From: Planctomycetota bacterium | GTDB lineage: Bacteria > Planctomycetota > UBA11346 | Reading direction: 5' to 3' | NCBI GenBank assembly: GCA_013816415.1 | Contig: JACDEN010000222.1 | Location: 1 to 5,602, forward strand | DNA length: 5,602 nt | Shown: one piece after another, positions 4,667 to 5,602 of the stretch | Position numbering within the stretch: the first letter of the stretch is position 1 | Layout of the letters: each line of letters starts with the position of its first letter | Notes under the pieces: model-generated | The model's database searches: none | The model's input: the letters and a program-made list of their open reading frames with translations, nothing else | Told to the model about the DNA's origin: nothing | Made by a program: the position numbers and the translations under genes

Positions 4667-5415
4667 CCCGCTGGCCCGGTCGGACGTCGCGCGAGCATGC
4701 CCGCGAGCACCGTGCGGTTGATCCAGATGTACTCGACGATCGAGTACACGCTGACCGCAGCGCACACCCAGGTCGCCCAGAACGCCCAGGTGAGGTTCCA
4801 TTCGGAGCGATGCCAGAAGCACGCGGGGAACGCCAGGCAGGTGATGATGGTGAAGCCCTGCAGCCAGGCCTTGATCTTGCCCGACATCCGCGCCGCCAGC
4901 ACCACACCCTTGGCTGCTGCCATCGCGCGCAGCGCGCCGGCGATGATCTCGCGCACCACCATAACCAGCACCGGCAGCCACGGCGCGATGCCCGCCGCGA
5001 AGATGGCGCCGCCCTGGAATCCCACCGCATACACCGACTGCCTTCCGACGAGGTGCGCGAGGGGGATGCTGTCGTAGCGCGCCGCATTCTCGCCGAGGTT
5101 TTCGATCACGTCCGGCATCCCGATCGAGACCACGTAGCCGATGCCGCCGGCCGGCAGGACCAGCGCCATGAACACCGGGATGCGGTAGAGCACGTCGCAG
5201 AACGGATCGGCGAGCTTGCCGAAATCCGAGACCTCGCCGCGTCGACGCGCCATGCGTCCGTCGGCGAAATCGGTGTACTCGGCGATCGCGCACAGCCAGC
5301 CGGCGACCCAGAAGCACAGCGAGTGCTCTATCGGCAGCCACAGGTACGAGCACACGATCAGCGGTGCGAGCACCAGCCGTGACAGCGTGATCTTGTCGGC
5401 GAGCGTGAGATGCAT
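4663..5415 (-). CDS. pgsA: CDP-alcohol phosphatidyltransferase, PgsA-like
   Basis: 250 residues, an integral membrane enzyme. Likely CDP-diacylglycerol-glycerol-3-phosphate 3-phosphatidyltransferase, the first step of phosphatidylglycerol synthesis. The N-terminus MHLTLADKITLSRLVLAP is typical of PgsA. The complete CDP-alcohol signature D-x2-DG-x2-AR-x8-G-x3-D-x3-D lies at Asp49, Asp52, Gly53, Ala56, Arg57, Gly66, Asp70 and Asp74. REIIAGALR (155-163) and SGKIKAWLQ (178-186) match later conserved PgsA segments. Hydrophobic segments are near 11-45, 79-99, 138-156, 188-200 and 208-230. About 85 residues separate the DPxxD motif from REII, against about 35 in E. coli PgsA. The extra block includes a hydrophilic stretch (about 100-128), and the usual Lys after the last Asp of the motif is absent. 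A related phosphatidyltransferase cannot be ruled out. There is no Shine-Dalgarno: a heptamer repeat array ends one base before the ATG. NTAQ1 overlaps its 3' end by 4 bp. Confidence 0.87.
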   Translation of the reverse strand: MHLTLADKITLSRLVLAPLIVCSYLWLPIEHSLCFWVAGWLCAIAEYTDFADGRMARRRGEVSDFGKLADPFCDVLYRIPVFMALVLPAGGIGYVVSIGMPDVIENLGENAARYDSIPLAHLVGRQSVYAVGFQGGAIFAAGIAPWLPVLVMVVREIIAGALRAMAAAKGVVLAARMSGKIKAWLQGFTIITCLAFPACFWHRSEWNLTWAFWATWVCAAVSVYSIVEYIWINRTVLAGMLARRPTGPAG

Positions 5416-5416
5416 G

Positions 5417-5485
5417 GTTGGTAGTTGGTGGTTGGTGGTTGGTGGTCGAGGCTGTGCCCACTAACCACTAACCACTACCACCAAC
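5417..5485. repeat. Inverted array of 7-bp repeats between dapA-like and pgsA genes
   Basis: Left arm 5417-5445 is G plus TTGGTAG and three TTGGTGG heptamers. Right arm 5458-5485 is CCACTAA twice, CCACTAC and CACCAAC, the complementary heptamers with T for C. The arms can pair over almost their whole length around a 12-nt loop, with G-U pairs in plus-strand RNA (C-A mismatches in the minus-strand mRNA), one bulge and one mismatch. The right arm contains the stop codon (5468-5470) and last codons of the dapA-like gene. The left arm ends one base before the pgsA ATG at 5415, leaving no room for a Shine-Dalgarno. Confidence 0.85.
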
Positions 5486-5602
5486 GGCTCCCAATAGCTT
5501 ATGCCGGCGCATCGCCGCGAGCAGCGCATCCTTCTTCGCCGGCGTCATCGCCACCATCGGCAGCCGGTACTCTTCGCGGCAGAAGCCGAGCGCGGCGACC
5601 GC
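5468..5602 (-). CDS. C-terminal end of a DapA-like (DHDPS family) protein (5' part outside window)
   Basis: Only the last 44 residues are present. LGFCREEYRLPMVAMTPAKK followed by a helix ending RRHKLL resembles the C-terminal segment of 4-hydroxy-tetrahydrodipicolinate synthase (LG...RLPLVP plus helix), which makes the lysine/diaminopimelate precursor from pyruvate and aspartate semialdehyde. Other DHDPS-family lyases end similarly, so the exact enzyme is not certain. The final codons GAVGGSG and the TAG stop are formed by the heptamer repeat arm, suggesting that the original C-terminus was extended or replaced by the repeat. It is probably co-transcribed with pgsA, whose ATG lies 52 nt after the stop. 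Confidence 0.68.
   Translation of the reverse strand, partial: AVAALGFCREEYRLPMVAMTPAKKDALLAAMRRHKLLGAVGGSG

Noticed and set aside
4130..5461. A 443-residue fusion formed by the NTAQ1 frame extended upstream
   Set aside because: The upstream part overlaps pgsA in another frame, has the low-complexity Arg/Ala/Gly look of shadow translation, and the NTAQ1 family start fits 4666.

Overview
The window is a high-GC (roughly two thirds G+C by eye) piece of a bacterial chromosome with tightly packed genes, weak Shine-Dalgarno signals and palindromic repeats at its gene junctions. No rRNA, tRNA or other phylogenetic marker is present. The sequence is compatible with a high-GC Gram-negative such as Verrucomicrobiota or a related group, but that placement is a guess. 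No transposase, integrase, tRNA or CRISPR array was seen.

Left half (1-2981, minus strand): a sugar-phosphate catabolic operon transcribed right to left. It encodes a class II ketose-bisphosphate aldolase (GatY/KbaY type), a two-domain SIS isomerase/deaminase (AgaS/GlmS-isomerase type) and a PfkB/ribokinase-family sugar kinase cut by the left window edge. Together they could make a deaminase/isomerase, kinase and aldolase route from an amino-sugar phosphate (for example galactosamine-6-P via tagatose-6-P and tagatose-1,6-bisP) to triose phosphates. The substrate is inferred. A divergent AraC-family regulator with an N-terminal cupin-like sensor (3170-4042, plus strand) shares the 2982-3169 control region with the operon and is its obvious candidate regulator.

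Right half (4130-5602, minus strand): the C-terminal end of a DapA-like (DHDPS family) protein, then a PgsA-like CDP-alcohol phosphatidyltransferase with an unusually long insert, then, overlapping pgsA by 4 bp, a bacterial homologue of the eukaryotic protein N-terminal glutamine amidohydrolase NTAQ1. This last gene is an unexpected N-degron-type enzyme with its Cys-His-Asp triad intact.

The most unusual structure is at the junctions. Between the SIS and kinase genes lie two copies of a 90-bp two-hairpin module: a 15-bp stem whose arm sequence differs between copies while pairing is largely kept, a T-rich spacer, then a 7-bp stem with a 3-nt loop. A decayed third copy adjoins them. The only minus-strand frame open through the repeats is that of the kinase, so they could encode a 70-residue basic extension. 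A third module with the same architecture but different sequence fills the araC/NTAQ1 junction, where it looks like a terminator. The dapA/pgsA junction holds a different element, an inverted array of 7-bp repeats that supplies the last codons and stop of dapA and runs almost to the ATG of pgsA.
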